Below are positions 22,249 to 31,079 of a stretch of 64,000 nucleotides of DNA, piece by piece. Numbering within the stretch: the first letter of the stretch is position 1; every line of letters starts with the position of its first letter. The stretch is taken from the NCBI GenBank assembly GCA_003216455.1, contig QCIV01000001.1, forward strand, positions 151,862 to 215,861, in the 5' to 3' direction. Below the pieces are notes generated by a model. It ran no database searches. It saw nothing but the letters and a program-made list of their open reading frames with translations, and was not told the origin of the DNA. The translations under genes and the position numbers were made by a program. The DNA comes from Prochlorococcus sp. AG-402-N17 (lineage in GTDB: Bacteria > Cyanobacteriota > Cyanobacteriia > PCC-6307 > Cyanobiaceae).

Positions 22249-22638
22249 ATGCCCATTTTTGGATCAGATACTCCATTTATGCTTCTTGCAAAACTAAAAG
22301 TTAAGGAAGATAAGGTTGCAGAATACTTAGAAATTGCAGATAAGACAGATAAAGCTGTTGAAGCTTATGAACCAGGAATGCTCCATCATACTTTTGATCA
22401 AGATCCTGATGACCCTCTTCGTTTCGTATGGTCAGAAGTTTATAAAAATGATGATGCTTTACTAGCTCATTTAGCTAATCCAGCATTAGGTGTTTATCTT
22501 GAGGCTCATGCTGATCTGGGAACTGATTTTTCTGTTGAATTTTACGGAACTGTGGGAGATAAAGTAATTGAAGCCATGAACGGAACAGGAGTTCCATATA
22601 AGATCTTTAAAACAAAATTAGGATATAGCAGAGTTTAA
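22249..22638 (+). CDS. Antibiotic-biosynthesis-monooxygenase-like protein (129 aa)
   Basis: The ATG at 22249 (MPIFGSDTPFMLLAKLKVKE) is preferred over the track start 22171, since the longer form would translate the hairpin and T-run of the leader. Barrel pattern: FMLLAKLKVKEDKVAEYLEI, GMLHHTFDQDPDDPLRFVWS, SEVYKNDDALLAHLANPALG. This matches ABM-type quinol monooxygenases such as YgiN, where paired ferredoxin-like domains form a cavity. It is longer than typical ABM domains by a C-terminal extension (VEFYGTVGDKVIEAMNGTGV). No active-site residue is decisive. Confidence 0.68.
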   Translation: MPIFGSDTPFMLLAKLKVKEDKVAEYLEIADKTDKAVEAYEPGMLHHTFDQDPDDPLRFVWSEVYKNDDALLAHLANPALGVYLEAHADLGTDFSVEFYGTVGDKVIEAMNGTGVPYKIFKTKLGYSRV

Positions 22639-22666
22639 GATTAAGAGTATTAAATAATTAGTCCGA

Positions 22667-22786
22667 CTAAATTATTAATAAGAATCTGAGTGCAAGTGGT
22701 AACCACAAACACAGAAGAAGCATTAGTAAAAGAGTGATAGCATGAACATTCGGAATGTATTGCTCTTTAAAAATTTGTGTCTTCAT
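22667..22786 (-). CDS. Small single-span membrane protein (39 aa)
   Basis: Start MKTQIFKEQYIPNVHAIT followed by one very hydrophobic helix (LLLMLLLCLWLPLALRFLLI). It begins three bases after the end of the ORF at 22790-22879 on the same strand, so the two small ORFs look like one transcript. Confidence 0.5.
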   Translation of the reverse strand: MKTQIFKEQYIPNVHAITLLLMLLLCLWLPLALRFLLII

Positions 22787-22789
22787 AAT

Positions 22790-22879
22790 CTATCTAGCTT
22801 TCTTAAGTTTGATTTCTCTTCTGATAAGCAAAGCTATAACTACAACACACATATTCATTAAAAATACGTCTAATGGCAT
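22790..22879 (-). CDS. Small single-span membrane protein (29 aa)
   Basis: One helix (DVFLMNMCVVVIALLI) and a basic tail (RREIKLKKAR). Stop codon three bases before the start of the next small membrane ORF; that spacing supports both as real genes. Not recognised. Confidence 0.48.
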   Translation of the reverse strand: MPLDVFLMNMCVVVIALLIRREIKLKKAR

Positions 22880-23020
22880 TTAATAAAAAGTCTCTACTAA
22901 ATTAATAGCAAAATTATTGATCTGCGAATCAATAAATGATTGCTAGTGTTTGTAGGCTTAATAAAATGAATTCAAAAATTAAATTTATGCTTAAATATCT
23001 CAGTTCTTTTAACAATATAA

Positions 23021-23323
23021 ATGGCTTATTCAGAAACAAGGATAGTAATTGGTGGTCTAGCCCATGTACCTGTTCTTATTTTTATAGCCAATTTTATTAA
23101 AGGTAAATTTCGAATTAAAACTGGAGAGACAAAAGATACTGTAGTTAAAGAAGAGCAAGTTAAAATTATTGAGGTAAAAGATACCGCAGTTAAAAAAGTA
23201 AAAGCAGAAGCTAAAAAGGAACTTTCAAATAAGCTAGATAGTATTGAACAGAAGGCTGATGAGATTTATGAAAAGGTAAAGAAGAAAAAAAAACAAGAAG
23301 AAGAAGAAAAAAAGAATAACTAA
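23021..23323 (+). CDS. Membrane-anchored lysine-rich coiled-coil protein (100 aa)
   Basis: A short hydrophobic start (IVIGGLAHVPVLIFIANFI) is followed by about 70 residues of charged heptad-like sequence (VKKVKAEAKKELSNKLDSIE, KADEIYEKVKKKKKQEEEE). Resembles a membrane-tethered coiled-coil or histone-like tail. The last four bases overlap the end of the convergent gene 23320-23517. Function unknown. Confidence 0.55.
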   Translation: MAYSETRIVIGGLAHVPVLIFIANFIKGKFRIKTGETKDTVVKEEQVKIIEVKDTAVKKVKAEAKKELSNKLDSIEQKADEIYEKVKKKKKQEEEEKKNN

Positions 23324-23517
23324 ATTGAGATCCTATCAAGCATTAATATATCTTGAGCTTGGACTGTATCTCTCTTATCTTCATCTTCGGGATCTTTGTA
23401 TGATTCAATTTCAGCTTGAATTTTTCTCTTATAAACTCCTTTGATATAGTCAATTTCTCTTCTCTCTTTATTCAAGATTGAGAATGGTGATCTTTTTAAA
23501 TACATAACTTTCTCCAA
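23320..23517 (-). CDS. Hypothetical charged protein (65 aa)
   Basis: Soluble, charged: MEKVMYLKRSPFSILNKERR, EIDYIKGVYKRKIQAEIESY, ending QAQDILMLDRISI. An internal ATG (MYLKRS, five codons in) is an equally possible start. It is immediately downstream of the acidic ORF at 23533-23670 on the same strand. No family. Confidence 0.5.
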   Translation of the reverse strand: MEKVMYLKRSPFSILNKERREIDYIKGVYKRKIQAEIESYKDPEDEDKRDTVQAQDILMLDRISI

Positions 23518-23532
23518 ATAAATGAGTTTTGA

Positions 23533-23670
23533 TCAGCTCCAGTTTTTATCAGATTCAACAAAGCTATCCAATGTTTGCTGATTCCTGATTTTTTCCTCAA
23601 GAAGTTCTTCTTCTGATCTTTCTTCAATCTCAGATTTTTTATCTTCTTTTAGTGTGGATTTGGTAGACAT
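23533..23670 (-). CDS. Small acidic helical protein (45 aa)
   Basis: ORF below the track limit: MSTKSTLKEDKKSEIEERSE, then EELLEEKIRNQQTLDSFVES, ending DKNWS. Strongly acidic single helix. It ends 15 bases before the next minus-strand gene and may be co-transcribed with it. Confidence 0.5.
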   Translation of the reverse strand: MSTKSTLKEDKKSEIEERSEEELLEEKIRNQQTLDSFVESDKNWS

Positions 23671-23804
23671 TTGCTCATGACGACTACAATTATGTTCTAA
23701 CTAGTCAGGCAAGCTATCCGACTAATAAATATGTACGGTTTGAGGAACCCCCTTATACGGATAAAGGATCAACAATTGAATTTGAATATGGTTAAAATCA
23801 TTGT

Positions 23805-23903
23805 TTATTTTCGATTAGTTTTTTTTCCTTTAAAAATCATCAATAAGGGCAGACCAACAAGCATAAGACTCCCATCAATTAATAAAAAAGTATTTAGATT
23901 CAT
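23805..23903 (-). CDS. Small membrane ORF behind the integrase remnant (32 aa)
   Basis: ATG overlaps the stop of the integrase remnant (ATGA). The product has a short start (MNLNTFLLIDG), a helix (SLMLVGLPLLMIF) and a basic end (KGKKTNRK). One-helix protein layout. It might be what replaced the lost integrase 3' end, or chance. Confidence 0.38.
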   Translation of the reverse strand: MNLNTFLLIDGSLMLVGLPLLMIFKGKKTNRK

Positions 23904-24375
23904 TTATCTATTTCTTCGGGGTTATCTTGCAATTCCGCTCCTCTTTCATCTCTTGCCCAGTCCAGCAATACTCTCAATATCCTCAGTTCCCTCATAACTG
24001 TATTTGGCTTCACCTTCACTAATCTTTCATCTCGCCATACTGCAAAATGCTTAATCTGCAGATCACTTAGTGGAATATCTCCGAGCCAGCTTTCTGCAGT
24101 CACCCTGAGAGCATATTTTTCATTCTCCTCACTGCGGTGCAGAAGCAATAGACCTTTATATAGTCATTAATTGCCTCTCCAAGGGTTATCGGGACATCTC
24201 TGAAAACCTTTTTTGTTCTCTCTTCGACTGCATTAGCCCATGATTGGGCAAGATCCTTGGAAAGAAAAGTTCTTGACCTAGGGCCTATATAATTCTTCCT
24301 TCTGATAAGGACTTGCCAGCCGCTGCCGCTTCTTCTGATTGTTGCCATTTCGGTGTCATCGTATGTGTGATGCAC
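23900..24375 (-). pseudogene. int: Tyrosine recombinase (phage-type integrase) remnant, frameshifted and truncated
   Basis: Two overlapping minus-strand ORFs read as one protein after a single-base shift near 24140. The first gives the arm-binding-like N-terminus (MATIRRSGSGWQVLIRRKNY, RTFLSKDLAQSWANAVEERT, LGEAINDYIK). The second gives the core-binding SAM-like domain (LLHRSEENEKYALRVTAESW, PLSDLQIKHFAVWRDERLVK, VMRELRILRVLLDWARDERG). The catalytic domain with its R-H-R-Y residues is absent; the frame ends at 23900. The region is visibly richer in G and C than the surroundings. It sits downstream of tRNA-Thr, the usual location of site-specific integrases. The product cannot recombine DNA. 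Confidence 0.82.
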
Positions 24376-24402
24376 CTCCAGATGTCTGCCTTAAAAACAG
24401 AA

Positions 24403-24430
24403 AAGTGGACCCGAAAACGGACGTCCACTT
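24403..24430 (-). terminator. Terminator of the tRNA-Tyr/tRNA-Thr transcript
   Basis: AAGTGGAC and GTCCACTT are perfect eight-base arms enclosing a smaller CCG-aaaa-CGG hairpin. Read on the minus strand the stem is followed by TTCTGTTTTT. It lies about 60 bases past the 3' end of tRNA-Thr, so it most likely ends the tRNA transcript. Confidence 0.65.
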
Positions 24431-24488
24431 CTGAATAATTTCTTTGTGCGATAGTGGTAATCTCACTGATACCAAGCTATCCCGCGAG

Positions 24489-24560
<72 letters not shown>

Positions 24561-24570
24561 AATTTTAAAG

Positions 24571-24652
24571 TGGGCCGGGTTGGATTTGAACCAACGTAGG
24601 CAGAGCCAGCGGATTTACAGTCCGCCCCCTTTAACCACTCGGGCACCGACCC
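24571..24652 (-). tRNA. trnY: tRNA-Tyr (GTA anticodon)
   Basis: Minus strand: acceptor GGGTCGG pairs with CCGGCCC (one T-G pair); D-arm GCCCGAGTGGTTAAAGGGG; anticodon stem GCGGA-CTGTAAA-TCCGC with GTA; class II long variable arm TGGCTCTGCCTACG; T-arm GTTGG-TTCAAAT-CCAAC. Length 82, no encoded CCA. The long variable arm and GTA identify Tyr. Confidence 0.95.
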
Positions 24653-24753
24653 CCACTATTTGAACTTATCAGTTAATGGTCACTTTGTGTGAAAATGTTT
24701 TGGTTTTTTTGTTTCTTTCTAGATAGCATTTAATAGAAAAGACTTTATTGATG

Positions 24754-25194
24754 ATGAATATCTTATTGATAAATGGACCGAATCTAAATCTTTTGGGAAC
24801 TAGAGAACCTGAAATATATGGTGATAAAACACTAAGTGATATAGAAAAAGATTTAACTAAAGTTGCTAAAGAAAAAAGTATTAATCTTGTATGTTTTCAA
24901 AGTAATCATGAAGGAGAAATAGTAGATAAAATTCAAGAGTCTGTAAAAAATATCCAAGGTATTCTTATAAATGCTGGCGCTTTTACTCATACCTCGATTT
25001 CTATTCGTGATGCATTAATTGGATCAAAAATTCCGTTTGTAGAGTTACATATTTCAAATATCTTCAGTAGAGAAGATTTTCGTAAAGAATCTTTTCTTAC
25101 AGATAAAGCTATAGGAATTATTAGTGGGTTCGGCATATCAAGTTATTCCTTAGCTCTTGAAGGAATTATTGGATATTTAAGTAGTAAAGATTAA
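24754..25194 (+). CDS. aroQ: Type II 3-dehydroquinate dehydratase
   Basis: 146 residues from the ATG at 24754, chosen because the family begins [15 protein letters not shown]; the upstream ATG (24751) and TTG (24748) add only one or two residues. Active-site features: [17 protein letters not shown] (catalytic Tyr near residue 22), [31 protein letters not shown] (lid and His) and [14 protein letters not shown]. It dehydrates 3-dehydroquinate in the shikimate pathway. miaE begins on the next base after its stop, so the two form a tight operon. Confidence 0.94.
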   Translation: MNILLINGPNLNLLGTREPEIYGDKTLSDIEKDLTKVAKEKSINLVCFQSNHEGEIVDKIQESVKNIQGILINAGAFTHTSISIRDALIGSKIPFVELHISNIFSREDFRKESFLTDKAIGIISGFGISSYSLALEGIIGYLSSKD

Positions 25195-25803
25195 ATGCTA
25201 GTCGATTTCAAAAGGCCAACTTCTCATATTAAATACCTATCGTCATTTACCTCAGATGAGTGGATCAAACTCGCATTATCTAATCCAATTGATATTCTTA
25301 TTGACCATGCTCATTGTGAAAGAAAAGCAGCTGGAGTAGCTATTCAATTAATGTTTAGATATCCATCAGAACCAAATCTGGCAGAAGTTCTAAGTCCAAT
25401 AGCGAGAGAGGAATTAGAGCATTTTGAAAAAATACTCTATTTTTTAAAGGATCTTGGACATTCTCTTGAGTCCTTAAAACCGCCTCCATATGGAGCTGAA
25501 TTGTCCAAGAACATAAGAAAGGAAGAGCCAAATAGAATGCTTGATAGTTTCTTAATAGCAGGACTTATTGAAGCAAGAAGTCATGAAAGATTAAGTTTGC
25601 TTGCGCTAAATGCTGAAGATAAATCGTTTAGATCCCTTTATGAGTCTCTGCTTGAGAGTGAGGCAAGACATTTTGGAGTTTACTGGAAACTAGCGCAAAC
25701 TAAATTCTCTAAAAATCAAACTTTCAAAAGGTTACAGGAATTGTCTGAAATTGAGTCATCAATACTAGCTGAAACTTTCTTATTGCCAAGGGTACATAGC
25801 TAA
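25195..25803 (+). CDS. miaE: tRNA-(2-methylthio-N6-(hydroxy)isopentenyl-A37) hydroxylase MiaE
   Basis: A 202-residue ferritin-like di-iron protein. Ligand patterns: IDHAHCERKAAGVAIQLMFR (Glu in helix 1), IAREELEHFEKILYFL (ExxH), LIEARSHERLSLLAL (Glu and ExxH-like) and LLESEARHFGVYWKLA (E..H). It hydroxylates the isopentenyl group of ms2i6A37 in tRNAs reading U-starting codons, using oxygen. Begins directly after aroQ. Length is standard for MiaE. Confidence 0.9.
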   Translation: MLVDFKRPTSHIKYLSSFTSDEWIKLALSNPIDILIDHAHCERKAAGVAIQLMFRYPSEPNLAEVLSPIAREELEHFEKILYFLKDLGHSLESLKPPPYGAELSKNIRKEEPNRMLDSFLIAGLIEARSHERLSLLALNAEDKSFRSLYESLLESEARHFGVYWKLAQTKFSKNQTFKRLQELSEIESSILAETFLLPRVHS

Positions 25804-25818
25804 AGTTAATAAAATAAA

Positions 25819-26574
25819 ATGATAATAAACAAGTTTTTAAGTTTACTTAATCGATATAAAACTGATTTACCAACATTCACAATCGTTGGTGTAGGCCCTG
25901 GAGATCCATCGCTTTTAACACTTGCTGCTGTGGATGCAATAAAAAAAGCGAAAGTTATAGTTTTTCCAATATCAGATGATAATAAAAAGAGTTTCGCTGC
26001 GGAAATAGTCAAGAAATACACCAAATTTAAAAAAAATATACCTATCATCTTTCCAATGGCTAGGAAGGATTTTGATCCAGATGAAATATGGTCTAACGCA
26101 GTAGATAAAATTGTGAAATTTATAAAAAATGGAGAATCAGTTGTTTTACTTTGTCTTGGAGATACTTCACTATTTGCAAGTTCTTCTAATATTTTGAGGT
26201 TAATAAAAAACAATCATGCTGAAATTATTACCAAAACCATACCTGGTATTTCCTCTGTTTCGGCAGCAGCAGCTTTAAATGATTTTGATTTGGTAAAAAA
26301 AGGGGAGACCCTGATCATCAAAGAATGCCCTTCTTTAGAATCTGAATTAACAACCCTAATTAGGGAAAATAAGGAAAATAAAACGGTATTGGCCATTATG
26401 AAAGTTGGCAAAAGATGGAATTTAGTCAGGGAAATTTTAAAGAAAGAGAATATCATCAATACATCATTAATAGCTTTGAGTGTTGGTATGCCTGATCAAA
26501 TTATTCAATATGCATCTCAATATAAAAAGGAATTTATGCCTTATTTTTCTTTGATTTTGATAAGGTTCGATTAA
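25819..26574 (+). CDS. cobI: Precorrin-2 C20-methyltransferase
   Basis: A 251-residue class III methyltransferase of the CobI/CbiL group: TIVGVGPGDPSLLTLAAVDA (SAM-binding start of tetrapyrrole methylases), VIVFPISDDNKKSFAAEIVK, VVLLCLGDTSLFASSSNILR and TKTIPGISSVSAAAALN. It transfers a methyl from SAM to C20 of precorrin-2 on the way to cobalamin (pseudocobalamin in picocyanobacteria). The next gene starts on its last base. An earlier ATG than 25819 is not available in frame. Confidence 0.87.
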   Translation: MIINKFLSLLNRYKTDLPTFTIVGVGPGDPSLLTLAAVDAIKKAKVIVFPISDDNKKSFAAEIVKKYTKFKKNIPIIFPMARKDFDPDEIWSNAVDKIVKFIKNGESVVLLCLGDTSLFASSSNILRLIKNNHAEIITKTIPGISSVSAAAALNDFDLVKKGETLIIKECPSLESELTTLIRENKENKTVLAIMKVGKRWNLVREILKKENIINTSLIALSVGMPDQIIQYASQYKKEFMPYFSLILIRFD

Positions 26575-27059
26575 TGTATAAAAAAGAAAAATTAGTTGAA
26601 AATCAATTTACATGGCCAATATGTAAGGATCTATTATTTTTTGTTCTTGAAGATAAGGTTAGTGATGTATTTGTTTGTGAATTAGTTTGGGAAAGACTTT
26701 TTTATACTAGAGAAATATTTTTAAATAATTGGGTTTCTAGCTCATTAACTCCTCCTTATTGGGCAGAAAAATTTGAAAAAGCTCCTCAAATCATTTCAGA
26801 GCGACCAGCCTCAGTACATTTGACTCGATCAATTCCAAAAGACTATAAACAGGGATTGAAAAATTTTCTTAATTTTAAAGGTTATAAGATTAATGAAATC
26901 TATCCAAGAAGAACTAGAAGAGCGACGGCAGTAAATTGGTTAATTTATTGGGCGATTGAAAATGATTGTTTTTCAAAAGATAGTGGATTAATGCCAAGTC
27001 CTAGTTCGCCCCCAGTTAATCCAGTTAAAGGACATTTTGGCGATCCAGAAATTAAATAA
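26574..27059 (+). CDS. DUF1823-family conserved cyanobacterial protein
   Basis: A 161-residue protein overlapping cobI by one base. Conserved look: FTWPICKDLLFFVLEDKVSD, SSLTPPYWAEKFEKAPQIIS, ERPASVHLTRSIPKDYKQGL and YPRRTRRATAVNWLIYWAIE. I associate this with DUF1823, found in cyanobacteria and plastid-bearing plants; function unknown. It ends with a proline-rich segment (SPSSPPVNPVKGHFG). Probably co-expressed with cobI. Confidence 0.75.
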   Translation: MYKKEKLVENQFTWPICKDLLFFVLEDKVSDVFVCELVWERLFYTREIFLNNWVSSSLTPPYWAEKFEKAPQIISERPASVHLTRSIPKDYKQGLKNFLNFKGYKINEIYPRRTRRATAVNWLIYWAIENDCFSKDSGLMPSPSSPPVNPVKGHFGDPEIK

Positions 27060-27133
27060 GTTTTTTTGAAAAAGGTAAATGATTCTATTAAAGGTATAGT
27101 TGTAATGGATACTACTTTCTTTGGAGAGAAGAA

Positions 27134-28507
27134 TTGATTCTCCCTACAATAGCAATCATCGGAAGACCTAACGTTGGGAAATCAACCTTAGTAAATCGTC
27201 TTTGCCAAAGTAATGATGCAATAGTATTTGATAAGCCTGGTGTTACAAGAGATAGAACTTATCAAAATGCTTCATGGGGAGGTAAGGAATTCCAAATAGT
27301 TGATACTGGAGGTTTAGTTTTTGATGATGATAGTGAATTTCTCCCCGAGATAAGGACACAAGTTTTCTTGGCTCTAGAGGAGGCTTCACTAGCGTTACTG
27401 GTAGTAGATGGGAATCAAGGCGTTACTGATGGTGATTTATCAATAGCAAAATGGTTAAGAAACTCAAGCTGTAAAATAATTGTTGCTGTTAATAAATGCG
27501 AATCGACTACTCTTGGAATATCCCTAGCTTCAGAGTTCTGGAAATTAGGATTGGGCGAACCAAACCCTGTTTCGGCAATTCATGGTTCAGGTACTGGAGA
27601 TCTTTTAGATCTCGTTATTGGCGAGCTTCCTGAAAATAATATCAAGGATGATGAAGAAAAGATAATGATGTCTATTATTGGTAGGCCTAATGTTGGTAAA
27701 TCTAGTTTGTTAAATTCAATCTGTGGAGAAAAGAGAGCAATAGTTAGTGATATTAGTGGTACGACAACTGATTCAATAGATACGCTTATTAAAAAAGGTG
27801 ATAATCATTGGAAAATTATTGATACTGCAGGGATTAGAAGAAAGAAAAATGTTAAATATGGTACTGAATTCTTTGGTATTAACAGGGCTTTTAAATCAAT
27901 AGATAGAAGTGATGTTTGTGTTTTAGTTATAGATGCGGTTGACGGAGTAACTGATCAAGACCAGAAGCTGGCTGGACGCATTGAAGAACAAGGTAGAGCT
28001 TGCATAATTGTTGTTAACAAATGGGATCTTGTAGAAAAAAATAGTTCAACAATTTATCAAGTAGAAAAAGAACTTAGATCTAAACTTTATTTTTTACACT
28101 GGTCAAAAATGATTTTTATATCTGCCTTAACTGGTCAAAGAGTTGATAATATTTTTGAGCATGCTCTTAATGCTGTAAATCAACATAGAAGAAGAGTTGT
28201 AACATCAGTAGTTAATGAAGTACTTAAAGAATCAATCAGTTGGAAAAGTCCTCCAACGAAGAGAAGTGGCAAGCAAGGTAGGCTTTATTACGGTACTCAA
28301 GTAAAGAACAAACCTCCCACTTTTACTCTTTTTGTAAATGACCCTAAATTATTCGGAATTACTTATAGAAGATATATTGAAAAACAAATTAGAGTAAATT
28401 TAGGCTTTGAAGGTACACCCCTCATTTTACTTTGGAGAGGAAAACAGCAAAGAGCCTTAAATAAAGAAGTCGAAAGAGAAAATATTGAGTTAATTCAAAA
28501 AGATTAA
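27134..28507 (+). CDS. der: GTPase Der (EngA), ribosome 50S assembly
   Basis: A 457-residue tandem-GTPase protein with a TTG start. Both G domains are complete: first [13 protein letters not shown] and NKCE; second [13 protein letters not shown] (in [12 protein letters not shown]) and NKWD. The KH-like C-terminal domain follows ([20 protein letters not shown]). NKCE in place of NKxD in the first domain is a familiar variation. It assists maturation of the large ribosomal subunit. It is followed by an overlapping permease gene; length is standard. Confidence 0.95.
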   Translation: MILPTIAIIGRPNVGKSTLVNRLCQSNDAIVFDKPGVTRDRTYQNASWGGKEFQIVDTGGLVFDDDSEFLPEIRTQVFLALEEASLALLVVDGNQGVTDGDLSIAKWLRNSSCKIIVAVNKCESTTLGISLASEFWKLGLGEPNPVSAIHGSGTGDLLDLVIGELPENNIKDDEEKIMMSIIGRPNVGKSSLLNSICGEKRAIVSDISGTTTDSIDTLIKKGDNHWKIIDTAGIRRKKNVKYGTEFFGINRAFKSIDRSDVCVLVIDAVDGVTDQDQKLAGRIEEQGRACIIVVNKWDLVEKNSSTIYQVEKELRSKLYFLHWSKMIFISALTGQRVDNIFEHALNAVNQHRRRVVTSVVNEVLKESISWKSPPTKRSGKQGRLYYGTQVKNKPPTFTLFVNDPKLFGITYRRYIEKQIRVNLGFEGTPLILLWRGKQQRALNKEVERENIELIQKD

Positions 28508-29421
28508 TGAATTTGCTAACCAAATTTCCTGTTGGTCAATACGTTCATGGTAATAGAAGTTGGCTAAGAATTATAGATAGTAGATTAAAGATAATTATCG
28601 TAATGATATTTTTAATCACTCCAATTTGGGCAGGTCCAATATGGAGATTGAGTTTAGTTGGTTTTTTACTATTAATTACTTTTTTAAGTTTATTGCCATC
28701 TAGAGTATGGTGGCGATCATTATTTTTTCTCTCGTGTTTATCACTATTAATTGGATGTATATCAATACTTGCCTCGTCTGATATTCAATCTCTTGATGGC
28801 TATTTAAGAAATCCCAATGAGTTACAAGTATTACTTGAAAGCCAAAAAGAATGGAATATTTTGCAAATTCCTTCGCAGAAGATATGGTTTATTAATTTTG
28901 GTCCCTACAACTTATCAAGGAAAGCCTTTGAACTAGGAATAAAAACCTCCACTTTGATATTTACCGTTATTCATAGTGTGAATTTGATGCTTTTAACCAC
29001 ATTGCAGGAAGACATTGTATGGGGTTTAAGTTGGTTTATGTATCCATTAAGAAAGATTGGATTGCCAACTAGTAAGTGGCTTTTTCAGTTGTTAATTGCA
29101 TTACGTTTTATTCCTCTAGTGCAGGAAGAACTTCAAAATATCATTAAATCAGTGTCAGTTAGATCAATAAATTTTCGAAATTTAGGATTAAAGAAATCCT
29201 TTAATGTTTTATTAATCTTAGTGGAAAGGTTATTTCAAAATATATTTCTGAGAATTGATAATGGAGCAGAATCATTACTATCAAAGAAAAAAATTATTAT
29301 AAAAACTAACAGATTTAGAACTCTTTATCCTGCAAAACCTCTCAATGTAATTGTTAATACATTATCGATTTGTTTTATTTGCATAGCAATTTTTCTTAGA
29401 AAACTGTATGGTGCATTATAA
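28507..29421 (+). CDS. EcfT/CbiQ-like energy-coupling-factor transporter transmembrane protein
   Basis: A 304-residue membrane protein starting on the last base of der. It has four to five hydrophobic segments (IIIVMIFLITPIWAGPIW, LSLVGFLLLITFLSLLPSR, LFFLSCLSLLIGCISILASS, TLIFTVIHSVNLMLLTTL, and a last one near the end) and the EcfT-like cytoplasmic region ALRFIPLVQEELQNIIKSVS followed by VRSINFRNLG. EcfT couples ATPases to a substrate-binding S component for vitamin or metal uptake; no S component or ATPase is in the window, so the substrate is unknown. Confidence 0.8.
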   Translation: MNLLTKFPVGQYVHGNRSWLRIIDSRLKIIIVMIFLITPIWAGPIWRLSLVGFLLLITFLSLLPSRVWWRSLFFLSCLSLLIGCISILASSDIQSLDGYLRNPNELQVLLESQKEWNILQIPSQKIWFINFGPYNLSRKAFELGIKTSTLIFTVIHSVNLMLLTTLQEDIVWGLSWFMYPLRKIGLPTSKWLFQLLIALRFIPLVQEELQNIIKSVSVRSINFRNLGLKKSFNVLLILVERLFQNIFLRIDNGAESLLSKKKIIIKTNRFRTLYPAKPLNVIVNTLSICFICIAIFLRKLYGAL

Positions 29422-29440
29422 ATAACACAATATTTTAGGT

Positions 29441-29707
29441 TTGAGTTCTGAGCGTTATTTAAACCATCCAACATTTGGCATGTTATACCAAGTTTCTCCT
29501 GGAAATGATGGGAGAGATATTTATGCGACTTTATACGCTCAAAAAATGTTTTTCTTGGTAGAAGTTCGACAGAGAGAGGTTTTTTTTGAAGTTATACCTT
29601 ATTTAGATGCCAGAAATCAGGCTGAATTAAACCTACAAAAAGCTAGAAGAAAAGGTTCTGAAGAACTGTCCAAATGGGAGAATTTATTTACGCAAACTTT
29701 CTTATAA
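29441..29707 (+). CDS. pipX: PII-interacting protein PipX
   Basis: An 88-residue protein with the PipX pattern: YLNHPTFGMLYQVSPGNDGR, ATLYAQKMFFLVEVRQREVF, FFEVIPYLDARNQAELNLQK and a C-terminal helical end. Its Tudor-like domain bridges PII and the nitrogen regulator NtcA; when 2-oxoglutarate is high, it leaves PII and co-activates NtcA. It starts with TTG 20 bases after the EcfT-like gene, and pipY follows three bases later. The pipX-pipY arrangement is conserved in cyanobacteria. Confidence 0.93.
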   Translation: MSSERYLNHPTFGMLYQVSPGNDGRDIYATLYAQKMFFLVEVRQREVFFEVIPYLDARNQAELNLQKARRKGSEELSKWENLFTQTFL

Positions 29708-29710
29708 AAG

Positions 29711-30346
29711 GTGAACCCTGCAAATTATTTAAAAATAAAAAATAAAATACCATCAAATGTAAATATTCTTGCGGTAAGTAAAGGATTTAAAAGTCAAGAA
29801 ATCAAGACTATTCAAAATATAGGTCAGAATGATTTTGGTGAAAGTAAGGTTCAAGAGGCGTTTGAAAAACAATTAACCTTAAAAGATCTTAAACAAATAA
29901 ATTGGCACTTTATTGGAAGAATACAAAGTAATAAAATAAGAAAAATAGTTCAAAATTTTAAGTACATTCATTCAGTAGATTCATTTGAAAAGTTGCAAAA
30001 GATTTCTAATATTTCAGGTGAAGAGATGAAAAATCCATTAATAATGTTGCAGGTTAAGTTGAGTGATGACCCTACTAAAGGAGGCTTTAATCCTGAGTTT
30101 TTAATATTGAAATGGAGAGAAATTCAAGAGTTGAAAAATATTTCATTAACCGGTTTGATGACTATCAATCCTAAAGGACTTAGCTCTAAAGAAAATTCAG
30201 GGTTGTTCAAAAAATGTCGTGCTCTCGCTGATTCACTGCAACTACCAGATTGTTCCATGGGGATGTCAGGTGATTGGGAGGAAGCTATTGACGCTGGATC
30301 AACTTGGTTAAGATTAGGATCATTGATTTTTGGAGGTAGGTCCTAA
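29711..30346 (+). CDS. pipY: PLP homeostasis protein PipY (YggS/YBL036C family)
   Basis: A 211-residue single-domain PLP protein with a GTG start. Lys that binds PLP lies in NILAVSKGFKSQEI, then GENKVQE-like NDFGESKVQEAF, INWHFIGRIQSNKIRKIVQN, SVDSF, GLMTINPKG and MGMSGDWEEAIDAGSTWLRL. It keeps free PLP and vitamin B6 balanced and is functionally linked to PipX. It is three bases after pipX; a sepF gene follows at 150 bases. Confidence 0.93.
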   Translation: MNPANYLKIKNKIPSNVNILAVSKGFKSQEIKTIQNIGQNDFGESKVQEAFEKQLTLKDLKQINWHFIGRIQSNKIRKIVQNFKYIHSVDSFEKLQKISNISGEEMKNPLIMLQVKLSDDPTKGGFNPEFLILKWREIQELKNISLTGLMTINPKGLSSKENSGLFKKCRALADSLQLPDCSMGMSGDWEEAIDAGSTWLRLGSLIFGGRS

Positions 30347-30496
30347 TTATTTATTTTTTTATAAAAATCTTATCTATAAACTTGCAGTAAAGTTCAACTA
30401 ACGTTATTTAAGTATAGGTAGTTTATTCATTTAAAAAATGAATCTATTACTTAAGGTTCTTAAACCTTAGTAATCAATTTCAAGAGGATTTAAAAG

Positions 30497-31072
30497 GTGT
30501 CACTTATTTCTAGATTAAAGGCAGTTGTTGCAGGGGATGAGTATCTCGATGATGATTTTGATGAGTTGGATTATGCTTCAGAGGATGAATTAAATGATGT
30601 TAATAATTTCAAACAAAATCCAAAGAATTCAAATACCCTTGCAAATTCAAATCCATTCGATTTTATGACTAACAATAGATCATCAAAAGTAGTTGGGATG
30701 CCTGGGATCTCAAATTCATCCTCAGAAGTAAGCTTAATGGAACCAAGAAGTTTTGATGAGATGCCTCAAGCTATTCAAGCATTAAGAGAGAGAAAAACCG
30801 TAATTCTCAATTTAACTATGATGGACCCTGATCAAGCTCAAAGAGCGGTTGATTTTATTGCTGGGGGCACATATGCAATTGATGGACATCAAGAAAGAGT
30901 CGGTGAAAGTATTTTTCTTTTTGCTCCAAGTTGTGTAAATGTAACTAGTTCTTCACAAGAAGAAGCTTCTCCTTCTTCCGTAGCTACAGAAAACTCACCA
31001 CAATATAGTTTGGGCAAAAATACTACTCCTGAACCAGCATGGGGTAATTCTAAATTAAGTGCTTATTCATGA
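30497..31072 (+). CDS. sepF: Cell-division protein SepF
   Basis: A 191-residue protein: the N-terminal membrane-binding amphipathic segment ([18 protein letters not shown]), an acidic linker and a C-terminal SepF (DUF552) core: [60 protein letters not shown]. It anchors FtsZ to the membrane. The final 40 residues are low complexity. The GTG start is preceded by a 150-base upstream region holding ATTCATTT-aaa-AAATGAAT; proC starts seven bases after its stop. Confidence 0.9.
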   Translation: MSLISRLKAVVAGDEYLDDDFDELDYASEDELNDVNNFKQNPKNSNTLANSNPFDFMTNNRSSKVVGMPGISNSSSEVSLMEPRSFDEMPQAIQALRERKTVILNLTMMDPDQAQRAVDFIAGGTYAIDGHQERVGESIFLFAPSCVNVTSSSQEEASPSSVATENSPQYSLGKNTTPEPAWGNSKLSAYS

Positions 31073-31079
31073 TTAATCT

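Noticed and set aside
23731-23997. 88-residue plus-strand ORF beside the integrase remnant
   Set aside because: Overlaps the integrase remnant and the small ORF on the other strand; composition fits AT-rich chance ORF.
25806-26459. Minus-strand ORFs (135 and 81 aa)
   Set aside because: Antisense shadows of cobI.
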